A stretch of 64,000 bases of DNA from an uncultured Thalassotalea sp. (lineage in GTDB: Bacteria; Pseudomonadota; Gammaproteobacteria; Enterobacterales; Alteromonadaceae), in NCBI GenBank assembly GCA_947492575.1, contig CANLNK010000003.1, positions 1 through 64,000 of the forward strand, in the 5' to 3' direction. Below, piece after piece: positions 35,680 through 45,227 of this stretch. Position numbers and translations under genes: made by a program. Below the pieces are notes generated by a model, which did no database searches, was not told where the DNA came from, and was given only the letters and a program-made list of their open reading frames with translations. Within the stretch, counting starts at the first letter, position 1. Each line of letters opens with the position of its first letter.

Positions 35680-36534
35680 TTATCTTCTACGACGTCTACG
35701 ACGTTTTTTAACCGTTTCTAATGATTCTTCATCATCAATAACGACTAATTCTATATCTTCTTCTTTTTCGTCCTTCGGCGCTTCAGTTTGCTTTAAAACC
35801 TCAGACAAACGCTGCTCTGGCTCAGGCTCTTTGAATACAGACTTAAACATGCCGCGAATGCCTTTGCTGTTGGCCTCGTCCTTAGATTCTACTGCTTCAC
35901 GTTGGCTAGAAGCGCTAGACTGATCAGGTGCACTAACTGCTGGTTGAGCAACTGGTGCAGCTTGTTCTGCATTCTCGGCTTTGTTTGTCGCTGCGTCTAC
36001 TGGTACTTCGCTTGACTGCTCTGGGTCTGCTTCAATTTCTTCTAGTTCGACAGGTTCAGCAGAATCAAATGCCTTTCTAACATTTGCTATTTCTGTTTTG
36101 GCGATATCAGTCGCAGAGTCTACGCCGTTAACTTTCTTACTTAACAGGTGGAACTTCTTCTCGATCGCAACAATAGCTTTTTGCACTTCTGGGGAGAAGT
36201 TGGCGGTTAGCTTTTGATATGCAATGATGTCGTCTTCAAACGCCATCATATTGTCGTGGGTCTGTTTCAATTTCGCATCAATGTATTCAATGCGATCAGT
36301 CAGAATTCTTTCGCGTTCTTTTAAATCGTCGAACACAGGTGTTGCGTGCTTAACTTCATGCGCAATGTCGCTGAACTCGTTAACTGAGTAAGCTGGTTGC
36401 CAGTAAACGAAGTTTGGCTGCCACACGAAAAACTGTGGGTCTTTTCTGTTATTAGATTCAATCGCACTACGAGTTTCTTCTAGAGAAAGGGGTCCTGTCA
36501 CTTTGCCGTGACTAGCTATATACCATGATACCAT
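35680..36534 (-). CDS. GYF_2 (DUF4339) domain protein with oligo-Arg tail
   Basis: 284-aa cytoplasmic-looking protein. The N-terminal GYF_2-type domain (residues 1-55) reads WYIASHGKVTGPLSLEE, then FVWQPNFVYWQPA. A coiled-coil part (about residues 70-140) and a long acidic, Ala/Gln/Ser/Pro-rich disordered stretch follow. The C-terminus is two Lys followed by seven Arg. The tail is encoded by repeated CGT/AGA codons. The upstream paralogue (18 nt away) shares the first two parts but lacks the tail. The strong charge segregation suggests nucleic-acid or membrane-surface contact, but the function is unknown. Confidence 0.75.
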   Translation of the reverse strand: MVSWYIASHGKVTGPLSLEETRSAIESNNRKDPQFFVWQPNFVYWQPAYSVNEFSDIAHEVKHATPVFDDLKERERILTDRIEYIDAKLKQTHDNMMAFEDDIIAYQKLTANFSPEVQKAIVAIEKKFHLLSKKVNGVDSATDIAKTEIANVRKAFDSAEPVELEEIEADPEQSSEVPVDAATNKAENAEQAAPVAQPAVSAPDQSSASSQREAVESKDEANSKGIRGMFKSVFKEPEPEQRLSEVLKQTEAPKDEKEEDIELVVIDDEESLETVKKRRRRRRR

Positions 36535-36552
36535 TACTGCTTCCTTGAAAGA

Positions 36553-37005
36553 TTACTTCTCACCAACCATCATTGTCATATCTCTATTGGCAACATCAGC
36601 TAAGTTCCTTTGCAGGGCTTTGTGCTGGTTCTCAATAGTTTGAATGGCTTGCTTAACTTCTTTGATGAGCGACATCGCCATTTCGTGTTGAGTTTCTATT
36701 TCTTCATTAATTTCTTTTAATGAATTTGCACTCACGCGGAAGGTGACATCAATTCTTTCAAAGGTCTCTAGTAACTGCGCTTCTTTGCTGTGGAAGTTCT
36801 CTACGTCTGCAGCATTTAATGTTGCAGGTGGAACAGGAACGTTCACTTCATCGCTTAATTCGTCAATCGTAATCGCTGGCTGCCATAAGCCATATTCTGG
36901 CTGCCAAACATAAGCACCTGGATTATCCTTAACATACTTGACGGCTTCAGCACCTGCTATTGGGCCTACAACCTTTTCGTTATTCGAAAAAAGCCATTTC
37001 TTCAT
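36553..37005 (-). CDS. GYF_2 (DUF4339) domain protein, short paralogue
   Basis: 150-aa protein. Residues 1-50 form a GYF_2-like domain (WLFSNNEKVVGPIAGAEAV, YVWQPEYGLWQPA). Residues 60-140 form a helical, probably coiled-coil region. It is the first gene of a two-gene unit with its longer paralogue, so the pair probably arose by tandem duplication and may hetero-oligomerise through the coiled coils. Function unknown. Confidence 0.75.
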   Translation of the reverse strand: MKKWLFSNNEKVVGPIAGAEAVKYVKDNPGAYVWQPEYGLWQPAITIDELSDEVNVPVPPATLNAADVENFHSKEAQLLETFERIDVTFRVSANSLKEINEEIETQHEMAMSLIKEVKQAIQTIENQHKALQRNLADVANRDMTMMVGEK

Positions 37006-37528
37006 TAATTAGTCTCTTGTAGGTTACTTTTGATAAATTTCCTAATGATAAATCTAAAGGCAAGTAGTTCTTACTGTTACCTTTTCTATTTACATTCCCT
37101 TTACCGCCATCAGCTGCGCATTTTACTCTGCGAGTATAAATATTCACGGTCAGATAGGATTCGCAGGGCATTGCGATCATTCTACCGAGAGTAACATGAT
37201 TACCTGTGATTTGCTGACAAACGACAGAAAAATCTATCTGAATATATATTAATTTTCAAATCTTTATTTGAAATTTTGACGATATATGAATTTTCACTGC
37301 TCAAATAGGGCAAAATTAAACCTCTAAAACTATGTTCAAAAGACATATGAAAGAAGAATGATGTAGGCAAGTGTTATCCAGCATTAATTCTTTGTTGAAG
37401 ATCAATATGTATTGATTATCTACCGTAAATCAGGTGACGAGAAACGGGCTTTTATTTAGAATCACAACGAGAAAATTGTTATTTTAATTATCAAAACCTA
37501 GAAAATTCCTAAGGCAGTGTAGTCATTT
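37006..37528. other. 523-bp divergent intergenic region
   Basis: No supported gene. It holds the promoters of the GYF_2 pair (minus) and of regB (plus). A perfect hairpin TTTCAAAT-cttt-ATTTGAAA lies at 37254-37273 and could be an operator. Confidence 0.45.
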
Positions 37529-38764
37529 ATGTTGTTATCTCTTAAAAAACTGTCTTCTATCGACCTCATACTTGCCTTGCGGGCGTGTTCCATTGTTATT
37601 CAGTTATCTTTGGTTTTGTTTGTTAACCTTGTTTTAGGTTATGCGTTACCTTGGATACCGTTGATTGTTATCGTTTTAGTTGAGGTTGCTTTTAACGGTG
37701 TTTCTTATTTTTTATACAAACAACAAATAACCATTAAGTCTCGAGATATCTTTTTTCAGTTATTCGCAGATATTTTGTTTTTGGGTGCACTACTTTACTT
37801 CAGTGGTGGTGCCACTAACGCATTTGTCTCGCTTTTGCTTATTCCTATCGCGATCGGTGCAGTAGCGCTTCAGGTTTCGGGGGTCATGGCACTGGCGTTT
37901 GCGGCTGTAGGTATTTACAGCTTGTTACTTTGGTTAATGCCAATGCATGTTATGCATGGCAACATGGAAGGTCACTTTATTGGTATGTGGCTCAATTTCT
38001 TATTTTCTAGCATCGTTGTCTGTGTCGTAGTTATGCAAATGGCTAAAACACTTAAAGAGAAAGAATTAACTATTGCTAAGTTTCGTGAAGAACAATTGAA
38101 ACAAGAGCGTATTATGGCTTTGGGTGTAGCGTCTGCTCAAGTTACGCATGATGTGGCAACGCCTATCGCCTCAATACAGTTGCTGGTTGAAGATATGGAA
38201 GAAGAGGGACTTTGCCCGGATAAAGAGCTGTTGGCACAACTTAAAGCGCAAGCAGCAAAATGCGGCGAAAAATTAACGACCTTTAGGGACACAGCTGAGG
38301 ATATTCGTTCAAATAAAGCGTCAATAAAGTTGTGTACAGAGATTTTTCAGCAGATTCAAAACTACTGTCAGCTTTATTACCCCGCAATAGCATTTGATTT
38401 TTCTGATGTTACTAAAGGGGAGAAAATCTCTGCAGATAGTGCGCTTATTCCAGCGATTTTAAATATTATTAATAACGCGGTAAAAGCGTCTGAACACATG
38501 CACAGCAATCAAGTAAAGCTATCAAGTTATATCGACGACGCCGGAGATACTTGGGTGGTGTCAATTCTTGATTATGGGAAAGGCTTTACGCCAGAACAAT
38601 TCGCAATGCTTGGCACTGAAGTCTACGACAGTGAACAAGGTATGGGAATTGCCTTGTTGCTCAGTAATGCCAGCTTAGAGCGTCATCATGGGCAATTGAT
38701 TATTAGTAATCAGCAAACGCTTGGTGCTGAGGTTGTCATAAGATTGCCTTTGATAAGCCATTGA
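37529..38764 (+). CDS. RegB/PrrB-type redox sensor histidine kinase
   Basis: 411-aa membrane kinase with six TM helices (about residues 12-170). The quinone-binding motif GGxxNPF appears as GGATNAF (93-99), with Ala for Pro. H-box THDVATPIASIQLL has phospho-His207. Cys245 (AAKCGEKL) matches the position of the redox Cys of RegB. The HATPase domain has NIINNAVKAS, DYGKGF and GMGIALLLSNA. The cognate RegA-like gene follows. RegB senses quinone redox state and oxygen. The family call is firm; its regulon here is unknown. Confidence 0.87.
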   Translation: MLLSLKKLSSIDLILALRACSIVIQLSLVLFVNLVLGYALPWIPLIVIVLVEVAFNGVSYFLYKQQITIKSRDIFFQLFADILFLGALLYFSGGATNAFVSLLLIPIAIGAVALQVSGVMALAFAAVGIYSLLLWLMPMHVMHGNMEGHFIGMWLNFLFSSIVVCVVVMQMAKTLKEKELTIAKFREEQLKQERIMALGVASAQVTHDVATPIASIQLLVEDMEEEGLCPDKELLAQLKAQAAKCGEKLTTFRDTAEDIRSNKASIKLCTEIFQQIQNYCQLYYPAIAFDFSDVTKGEKISADSALIPAILNIINNAVKASEHMHSNQVKLSSYIDDAGDTWVVSILDYGKGFTPEQFAMLGTEVYDSEQGMGIALLLSNASLERHHGQLIISNQQTLGAEVVIRLPLISH

Positions 38765-38825
38765 TTATCTCTCAAAAACGCCTTTGGTGATGTTCGACAA
38801 AAATGTACAGGTAAATTTTGACTCT

Positions 38826-39419
38826 ATGACCGCTAAATTATTAATTGTTGAAGACGACGAACTGTACGCTTCGACACTAAAACGTCGGCTATCTAAACAT
38901 GCATTCGATTGTGCGATCGCGACGAGTAAAAGTGACGCACTATTATACGGTAAACAAATTACGCCAGACGTTGTATTACTCGATATGCATTTGGCTGGTG
39001 AAAGTGGTTTAACTATTATTAAACCATTACGGGCCAGTGCGCCAAAAGCAAAAATAATTTTACTGACTGGTTACGCCAGTATTGCCACAGCTGTAGAGGC
39101 GATTAAGCTTGGTGCTGATGACTACTTAGCAAAACCAGTCGATACCACAACATTGCTCAATACAATTGGCAACATTGGGCATAGCTTAGTTAATAAATCC
39201 GGAAGCAAGTTAGCAGGCAATGCCGAGCATATTCGGGTGGATGAACATGTCTTTGTGCCGGATACATTAAGCTCAGAACAGATAGCGTGGGAGCATATTC
39301 ATCAAGTGTTAAGGGCAAACGACGGCAATGTATCAGCTGCTGCTAGGCAACTCTCAATGCACCGCAGAACGCTCCAGCGTAAATTAAAGAAGCGTCCCAG
39401 TTTTACGGACAAAAGCTAA
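38826..39419 (+). CDS. RegA/PrrA-type response regulator
   Basis: 197-aa regulator. Receiver domain with acidic pair E9/D10/D11, phospho-Asp53 (LLDMHLAGESG), Thr in LLTGYAS and Lys in LAKPVD. The C-terminal Fis-type helix-turn-helix GNVSAAARQLSMHRRTLQRKLKKRP is the hallmark of RegA/PrrA/ActR. ATG 38826 puts the receiver at the N-terminus as in the family. TTG 38784, GTG 38787 and ATG 38790 are in frame upstream but none has an RBS. It acts with the upstream sensor in redox control of gene expression. Confidence 0.9.
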   Translation: MTAKLLIVEDDELYASTLKRRLSKHAFDCAIATSKSDALLYGKQITPDVVLLDMHLAGESGLTIIKPLRASAPKAKIILLTGYASIATAVEAIKLGADDYLAKPVDTTTLLNTIGNIGHSLVNKSGSKLAGNAEHIRVDEHVFVPDTLSSEQIAWEHIHQVLRANDGNVSAAARQLSMHRRTLQRKLKKRPSFTDKS

Positions 39420-39539
39420 TTCCTTTTCTTAAGCCACACTAGCCTCCGCCTATCTTTATTTAATCATTCAGCTTAGTGATTAAACTGAAATCTCTCCTTC
39501 TTCGTATCACAGGTAAATTCGAACTTATGATGTGATGTA

Positions 39540-39722
39540 ATGTTTTCATTTTTTAAAAAAGACCCTCTTAAAAAGCTAAATAAAGCCTATTATCAAAAGC
39601 TTGAACAAGCAATGCTTGCCCAGAGAAATGGTGATATGCGCTCTTATGCAGCGCTGACAGCAGAAGCAGAAACAATTAATCAGCAAATCTCTGCGGTTAA
39701 ATCTAAAGAAAGTATCTCATAA
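39540..39722 (+). CDS. DUF6435 family small protein
   Basis: 60-aa protein MFSFFKKDPLKKLNKAYYQKLEQAML..., matching the small DUF6435 (Lacal_2735-like) family. It is basic at the N-terminus with a helical pair after it. Function unknown. It is probably a separate small transcript after regA. Confidence 0.75.
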   Translation: MFSFFKKDPLKKLNKAYYQKLEQAMLAQRNGDMRSYAALTAEAETINQQISAVKSKESIS

Positions 39723-39755
39723 CGCTTTATGAGAGGAGGGTTGCCGCTAATGCAC

Positions 39756-40979
39756 TTAGATTATGCCTTGGATAAATAAGCTAAACAGGCTGATGATTAC
39801 CAGTGCTAAAGACAAAGTAGCGCCAACACCTTGTTTCGAAAAAGCAGTGCTTATTCTTTCCGAAGCTGTCGCTGATTTTTGTCTTGCCGATACCCGCAGT
39901 GCATATATGTATGTACCAGTAATCGATACTAGAGTGAGAAACGTGCCAAAGACAAAATAGATTGTTTTACTGGCGTAGCCACTCCAAGTGCCAAAATGCA
40001 GAGGGTCGGCGGCCTCAGAAATACGTACGTGAAGTGACAAGGTGTCAGCACGGCGAGTTGATAGTAGCTGTCCAGATACCGGATCGAACGCGAGATTATT
40101 AGCTCTATCTCTTACCAATAACTGGTTGCTCTGCCCCTCGAACAACACGACTTCGCCTGCTTTGGTAGGGAACAAAATACGTCTTAAGGCAAGGTCTGGT
40201 CGCTCGGTTAAGACTGATCTAAGCATGTTGTTGAGCTGTTTGTTTGTGGGCATCGTTGCTTGACTTTTAGCTTCTACTGATAAAGCGCTAGGATTTTCGG
40301 GATATGTTGCCCTGGCTCCCCATCTTTCAGCCAAGTACCAAACCCCAGTAATACTTACAATAAACAGCAACCAAACACTCCATAGCGCCAAAAGTTTGTG
40401 TAAGTCGCTAAAAAATATACGTACATTATTAGTTCGAGGTATTGTTACTAAACCTTTGAGTACTGTTTTTAGCCATGGTTGATAAAGATTTAATCCTGTT
40501 AGTAGTAATCCCAAAAACAAAAAAGACGTTAGGGTAACTAACGTAATGCCTAAAGTAGCAGGCAACATGAGATGTCGGTGTAGGCGGCGCAAGGCAGTTT
40601 GCCAATTAAACCAAGTGCCACTCCCTTGATAAGCACCAGAGGCAGGGTTGAAATAAAGACGAGATCGTTCGCCTTTAGGGTTTTTGACGGTAACAGATGC
40701 CGCAAAACCAGCATGGAGCGGAGCATTGATAGAAACAATTTTATACGCGTTGACGCTGGCTTCTTTTGCCATTAATTGGGATTTACTGTTCTCGAAAATT
40801 GTTGTCCAGGCAATGTCTTGAGCATTGGAAACGGGCTCGGAACGAATAGATGGGTTGACGAGCCAATCAATTTCACTAGAAACGACTGCAAGTGTACCCG
40901 TTAGTAAAATGAAGCATAAAAATATTGCTAATTTTACACCAAGCCAGCTGTGCAAATGTCGAAATTGCGCTCTGTTCAT
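39756..40979 (-). CDS. PepSY-associated TM protein (siderophore/iron-linked)
   Basis: 407-aa inner-membrane protein with four TM helices. The start MNRAQFRHLHSWLGVKLAIFLCFILLTG is the typical PepSY_TM opening with conserved His. A periplasmic PepSY part is at about residues 230-320, and the last TM is at the C-terminus (LSLALVIISLFSLFIQGII). Members accompany TonB receptors, and some act as ferric-siderophore reductases. It lies 66 nt downstream of a siderophore receptor on the same strand and is probably Fur-regulated with it. Confidence 0.88.
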   Translation of the reverse strand: MNRAQFRHLHSWLGVKLAIFLCFILLTGTLAVVSSEIDWLVNPSIRSEPVSNAQDIAWTTIFENSKSQLMAKEASVNAYKIVSINAPLHAGFAASVTVKNPKGERSRLYFNPASGAYQGSGTWFNWQTALRRLHRHLMLPATLGITLVTLTSFLFLGLLLTGLNLYQPWLKTVLKGLVTIPRTNNVRIFFSDLHKLLALWSVWLLFIVSITGVWYLAERWGARATYPENPSALSVEAKSQATMPTNKQLNNMLRSVLTERPDLALRRILFPTKAGEVVLFEGQSNQLLVRDRANNLAFDPVSGQLLSTRRADTLSLHVRISEAADPLHFGTWSGYASKTIYFVFGTFLTLVSITGTYIYALRVSARQKSATASERISTAFSKQGVGATLSLALVIISLFSLFIQGII

Positions 40980-41045
40980 TGTTAACTACCGTTAGAGTGA
41001 AGGTAGGAGGGCGCTTGTCCCTCCTTCTAGGTCATGCGAGCTTCT

Positions 41046-43157
41046 TTAGAAGCTATAAGTCAATTGAGCGATAATTTCGCGAGGTTCTCCTGGGAAGTGT
41101 CCATTTCGTTCAGAGAAGCCACTAACCGCGTATTCTCTGTCGAATATGTTATTAACGTTAATACTAAGTAGCATGTCATCCCAGCGTGTTGTCCAGCTGG
41201 CATCAAATACGGTATAAGGTTTTACTCGTTGACCGCCAAAACTCCATTGTTCACTAACATAATCGGCACCCATTGCAATAGCTGAATTTAGGTGTTCTAA
41301 ACTATACCTAAACCAGACGCCAGCTTGATGTTTTGGAGCATTAACAAAACTTCCATTAGCGCTGACATTACTATTTTCGCCTTCTACAATCGTAGTGTTG
41401 TTATATGCGTAGTTAGCCGTCAAGCTAAGTTGTTCGCTAATATCACCGACTAATACTAATTCAACCCCTTCACTTTCTATTAAACCAAAGTTGTTAAGCG
41501 GCGAGATATCTGGTGTTTCAACCTCGTCAATGTAGTCAGGATTGGCTTGAACCATGTTTTCTTTGTCAATTTGGTAGAAGGCAAGTGTGGTAAAAATTCT
41601 GCCACCTAACCACTCTTTCTTCGCACCAAATTCAATTTGGTTACCCGTTGTAGGTTTTAAAGCGCCTTCGCTTTCATCAAAATCGTTCGCACTAACTGGG
41701 TTAAAACTCTCTGAATAGTTGGCGTATAAAGATAAAGTGTCGTCCACTTTGTAGGTTATCCCGCCACGATAACTAACATCGTTATCGCTGTATTTCGTGT
41801 CAGTTTCTTTATTCGTTTCTTCAAAGTCATCAAAACGAGCACCAAGCATTAATACCCATTGTTCATTAAGGTTGATCATATCCTGAACATAGAAACTGTA
41901 TTTTGCGTTGTCGACGCCGTCTCTATTCATGTCGAACAATAGGTAAGTGGAAGGATCCGTAATGCCGTAGTTTAATTCAAAAATATTTAAATTTTGAACA
42001 CCGTGAGCTTCGTAGCGTGATAGAAAGTAGTCGTAGTCTGTTGTTACATCGTGATAATCGCCGCCAAAAAGCACTTGGTGCTCTAGGCCCGCAAATGTAG
42101 ATTGGTATACAAAATCAGCCGTCAAACTAATTTCTTCATTAGCACGATATTGTTTTCGATACTCTCGTTTAATTGTTTGATCGTTAATGTCGGCTGCACC
42201 ATCACCATTGACATCAACCCAGCTGCGAGATTCGTGATAGGCTTGGCGTCTTTCATTGTCTAAGTAACGCAAAGTAACGTTGGTTGAAAGGTTGTCACTA
42301 AAATCGTGCTTCAAATTACTTTGTAAGACAACGGCTTCGAGGTTCTGGTAATCAAATTTCTCATTTGCATTGTATGAGCGGTCTACTAGGAAGTTACCGT
42401 CATCATCAACCGGGACACCGCGCAAACGGTTACCCCCCAAGTCCTGTTTAATATAGTCGAACGTAAAATCAATGCTGGTTGTGTCGCTACCTTGATATAG
42501 TAATCCTCCAGCAATCTCAATATTTTCACTATCGGCGTTATTTCTAAAACTATTTTGCTTCTCGTAAAAGCCGCCAAGTCGGTAGGCTAAATCATCTGTA
42601 ATACCATCGGTAAGCTCTAAAGAGCCGCCAGAAAGCGCATAGTTACCAACAGTTAAATTCAAGCTACGCGTGCGATTAAAAGAAGGCTTTTTCGTGACGT
42701 AGTTGATCATGCCGCCTGGTTCGCCACCGCCATATACTGCAGCAGCAGGCCCTTTTAGAATTTCAACACGTTCTACATTGAAAAGTTGCGGTACGCTGAA
42801 ACCTGAGAATGGGTCGCCACGAACACCATCATAAAATACGTTGGCGTCGTCTCTAAAGCCGCGGAAGGTTACGCCAGAATAACTAAATTCACTGACACCA
42901 GCGATCGAGCGATATAAATCGGTAATGTCCCTAGCTGCTTGGTCGATAATGAGTTGTTTACTTAACACCTGAGCAGAGAGGGGAATATCGATTAACTCTG
43001 CATCAACCTTGGTACCAATACTGGTGTGGTTGTCGAGATAAAACTGTTGAGCACGTCCTTTTACTTCAATTGTTTCTATGTCTTGTTCGTTTGCAAAAGA
43101 TTGACCAGCCATTAAAAGAGAAGAGGTTAAGGCTAAATAAATTGGATGGAGTTTCAT
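41046..43157 (-). CDS. TonB-dependent siderophore receptor (FhuA/FpvA-like)
   Basis: 703-aa outer-membrane receptor. Signal peptide to about residue 22 (SFA-NE), a TonB-box-like ETIEVKG, and a plug (about residues 45-155) with VERVEILKGPAAAVYGGGEPGGMINYVTKKP, the classic siderophore-receptor motif. The barrel ends IAQLTYSF with C-terminal Phe. A Fur-box-like sequence stands just upstream of the ATG. The PepSY gene downstream fits ferric-siderophore import. The siderophore is unknown, and no biosynthesis genes are in the window. Confidence 0.92.
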   Translation of the reverse strand: MKLHPIYLALTSSLLMAGQSFANEQDIETIEVKGRAQQFYLDNHTSIGTKVDAELIDIPLSAQVLSKQLIIDQAARDITDLYRSIAGVSEFSYSGVTFRGFRDDANVFYDGVRGDPFSGFSVPQLFNVERVEILKGPAAAVYGGGEPGGMINYVTKKPSFNRTRSLNLTVGNYALSGGSLELTDGITDDLAYRLGGFYEKQNSFRNNADSENIEIAGGLLYQGSDTTSIDFTFDYIKQDLGGNRLRGVPVDDDGNFLVDRSYNANEKFDYQNLEAVVLQSNLKHDFSDNLSTNVTLRYLDNERRQAYHESRSWVDVNGDGAADINDQTIKREYRKQYRANEEISLTADFVYQSTFAGLEHQVLFGGDYHDVTTDYDYFLSRYEAHGVQNLNIFELNYGITDPSTYLLFDMNRDGVDNAKYSFYVQDMINLNEQWVLMLGARFDDFEETNKETDTKYSDNDVSYRGGITYKVDDTLSLYANYSESFNPVSANDFDESEGALKPTTGNQIEFGAKKEWLGGRIFTTLAFYQIDKENMVQANPDYIDEVETPDISPLNNFGLIESEGVELVLVGDISEQLSLTANYAYNNTTIVEGENSNVSANGSFVNAPKHQAGVWFRYSLEHLNSAIAMGADYVSEQWSFGGQRVKPYTVFDASWTTRWDDMLLSINVNNIFDREYAVSGFSERNGHFPGEPREIIAQLTYSF

Positions 43158-43184
43158 GTTTTTTGTTTTAAGTCAGAAGGTGAT

Positions 43185-43205
43185 GTAAATGATAATGATT
43201 CGTAA
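43185..43205 (-). promoter_or_regulatory. Fur box upstream of siderophore receptor
   Basis: The plus strand reads TAAATGATAATGATTCGTAA. The half-site TGATAAT is perfect and overlapping GATAATGATT repeats are present, as expected for Fur-regulated promoters. It lies about 30 nt before the receptor start. Confidence 0.75.
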
Positions 43206-43425
43206 TACTTGTGTAAAGTGGTAATTTCAATTAGGCTTACTATTTGATGTGGAAGTACTAGAAGTAGAGTTCATTAACTTTTTTGAAACGAATCTGATAA
43301 CTTAAATTACTGTTTTGCAATGAGTTGTCTGATGTGCATAAAATGAACACAACCGATGCGTTAACGATTGTTGATGTCGTACCAAAACAGTTTGTTAGTG
43401 TTCTAAGACTCAAGGAAGAAGAGAC

Positions 43426-43875
43426 ATGTTTGAAAGCTTTTTTAAAAAAAGAAAGATTAAAAAATACGCGCGAGAGTTACCGTACGACTTAAAGCTAATG
43501 TATGGATACAAAGAATACTACTCGAAAGCAGAAGTCGATGCTGCCATTAAACGGAAAAAGATAGACAACAATGCAGGTGTAGTGATTGGTGATAATTGCT
43601 ATGCCTATGCAATGTACTGCTCACCTGAAGAATTCAAAGCAATTCATGATGAAGCGGGTGAAAATTGTGATTATGGTGCAATGCGAAGTGAGATTTCCCA
43701 TACGCTATTTAATGGTCAATATGATTTCACGTTCACGACTTTACTCGCCGATTCGACTTCCTCTAGTACCAATTCTACCAGTGATTCTGGCAATAGTAGT
43801 TTGGGTAGTGGCTTTGGCGGAGGTGATAGCGGAGGCTTCGGTGGAGGAGACGGTGGCGGAGGCGGCGGAGACTAA
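43426..43875 (+). CDS. DUF6559-like protein with Gly-rich tail
   Basis: 149-aa protein. The N-terminal 100 residues (KKYARELPYDLKLMYGYKEYYSKAEVDAAIKR, then CYAYAMYCSPEEFKAIHDEAGENCDYGAMRSEI) resemble the DUF6559 family as I recall it. The C-terminus is a Ser/Asn/Thr linker, then a Gly/Asp-rich tail (GFGGGDSGGFGGGDGGGGGGD). Such tails are common at the end of small bacterial proteins of unknown role. GAAGAAGAGA is the likely RBS. Confidence 0.7.
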   Translation: MFESFFKKRKIKKYARELPYDLKLMYGYKEYYSKAEVDAAIKRKKIDNNAGVVIGDNCYAYAMYCSPEEFKAIHDEAGENCDYGAMRSEISHTLFNGQYDFTFTTLLADSTSSSTNSTSDSGNSSLGSGFGGGDSGGFGGGDGGGGGGD

Positions 43876-44018
43876 TGCTTCGTCTTCTTTTATTCTTAAC
43901 GCCGTGAGCTTGTTGTTAAATAAGAACACTTTGTTTGAATAGCGAGTAAATGCCCCAAATAGCTAAAGAAAACAGCTAAGAATTGAAACAAAAATAACAA
44001 AATAATACTGAGATAACC

Positions 44019-44444
44019 ATGTCTGACTTTTCACCTAGTTTTATCGTTGCAGTTGCAGAACAATTGTCTTTTGTTAGTGCCTTCTTAGGAGGCATTTCGG
44101 CAGCGATGTTAATCACGGTTGTGGTATTTACTTCTGAGAAGAAATCAATTAGTTGGATTGTGTCTTCCGCTGCGTTGGCAGCATGTAGTCTTCTAATTGC
44201 AGTGGTAGCTTCTTGGCGAATCATTATCGTGCTCCATCCAGAGTCTCCTATTGAGGCAGGTGATAGAGTGGTTAACATTCTTTATCCGATCATGCTGCTT
44301 GGCTACGGCGTCGGGTTTTTAAGTTTACTTGTGAGTATTGGTTTGTCTGGCTGGCTTCGCTCCAAAAAAGCGGGCATGCTCACTTCTAGTATCGCATTGG
44401 TATCAGTTCTGTTCTTTGTATTAGCGTCGCCATTTGGGTTGTGA
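44019..44444 (+). CDS. Hypothetical four-TM membrane protein
   Basis: 141-aa integral membrane protein that I do not recognise. There are four hydrophobic segments (about residues 15-37, 48-70, 88-110 and 117-138) with short loops. No catalytic motif is visible. It is on the same strand as the DUF6559-like gene but 143 nt away, so linkage is uncertain. Confidence 0.7.
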   Translation: MSDFSPSFIVAVAEQLSFVSAFLGGISAAMLITVVVFTSEKKSISWIVSSAALAACSLLIAVVASWRIIIVLHPESPIEAGDRVVNILYPIMLLGYGVGFLSLLVSIGLSGWLRSKKAGMLTSSIALVSVLFFVLASPFGL

Positions 44445-44501
44445 AACCTTGTAGGTACTCCACCAGAGTTCAAGCAATAATCTATTAGTGTAAGCTTAGG
44501 A

Positions 44502-45227
44502 TTACCTCTGCACTTTTTTAAGCATGTTGGCGAGGTCAATTTTAGCTAGCCCACGGTTGTATATTTCCTGCCATTTTCTACCTTTATCGTCGTTACGAAA
44601 AGCAATGTAGAGTTTTTTGTATTCGAGTAGTTGTTGATTCATTTCAACGTTGTGTTTAATGTCACTCAACGATTCATCGGTTTGTATTAGGTACTCCAAA
44701 ACATTAGCGTCAATGACTGCAGCGTCTAAACGGTCAGTACCTACCTTTTTGACGTTAATGACATCAGACTGAACCGCATCAGCTTGAATAACACCATCAG
44801 CTATTAGATCGTCCAACTCTTTGGTATTTATATAGTCTTGAACAACACCAATGCGCTTATTCTTAAGGTCTTTTACTGTTGAGAATGTGATAGGGTTCGA
44901 GCTTTTTTGCAATAGCCCCAATGGGCTAATGCCCATTGGATCTGAGAATATAAAAGCTGTTGTTTCAAATTTGTACTCTGGAAAATAACCAATGTATTTC
45001 GAGTCAGCATTGGACGCTATTTTTACGGCTCGTGACCAAGGAAAAAAATCTACGACAAGATCGTAGCCCTCGGCTTTAAATGCTGCTTTAGCAATTGCCA
45101 CCGATGTGCCTTGTTTAGTAAGTGCTTCTCCGGAATAGGGAGGCCACTGAAGAGATGTTAGATAAATTGTTTCAGCAACGACAAACTCACTAAATATAAG
45201 CATGCTCAGGAACAACAGGTTTTTCAT
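44502..45227 (-). CDS. Orphan periplasmic solute-binding protein (SBP_bac_3-like)
   Basis: 241-aa secreted protein. A signal peptide ends near VVA-ET (about residue 18). The type-3 solute-binding fold is seen in SLQWPPYSGEAL, FFPWSRAVKIA and KDLKNKRIGVVQDYINT. No ABC permease or ATPase genes are adjacent. Stand-alone proteins of this class are common in Alteromonadales, and the ligand is unknown. Confidence 0.83.
   Translation of the reverse strand: MKNLLFLSMLIFSEFVVAETIYLTSLQWPPYSGEALTKQGTSVAIAKAAFKAEGYDLVVDFFPWSRAVKIASNADSKYIGYFPEYKFETTAFIFSDPMGISPLGLLQKSSNPITFSTVKDLKNKRIGVVQDYINTKELDDLIADGVIQADAVQSDVINVKKVGTDRLDAAVIDANVLEYLIQTDESLSDIKHNVEMNQQLLEYKKLYIAFRNDDKGRKWQEIYNRGLAKIDLANMLKKVQR

Noticed and set aside
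43741-43875. Gly-rich repeat as a tandem DNA repeat array
   Set aside because: Codon-level Gly/Asp/Ser repetition within a coding frame, with no regular DNA repeat unit.
43586-43942. 118-aa frame overlapping the Gly-rich protein
   Set aside because: Out-of-frame reading of the DUF6559-like gene; hydrophobic runs come from the Gly/Ser repeat codons.
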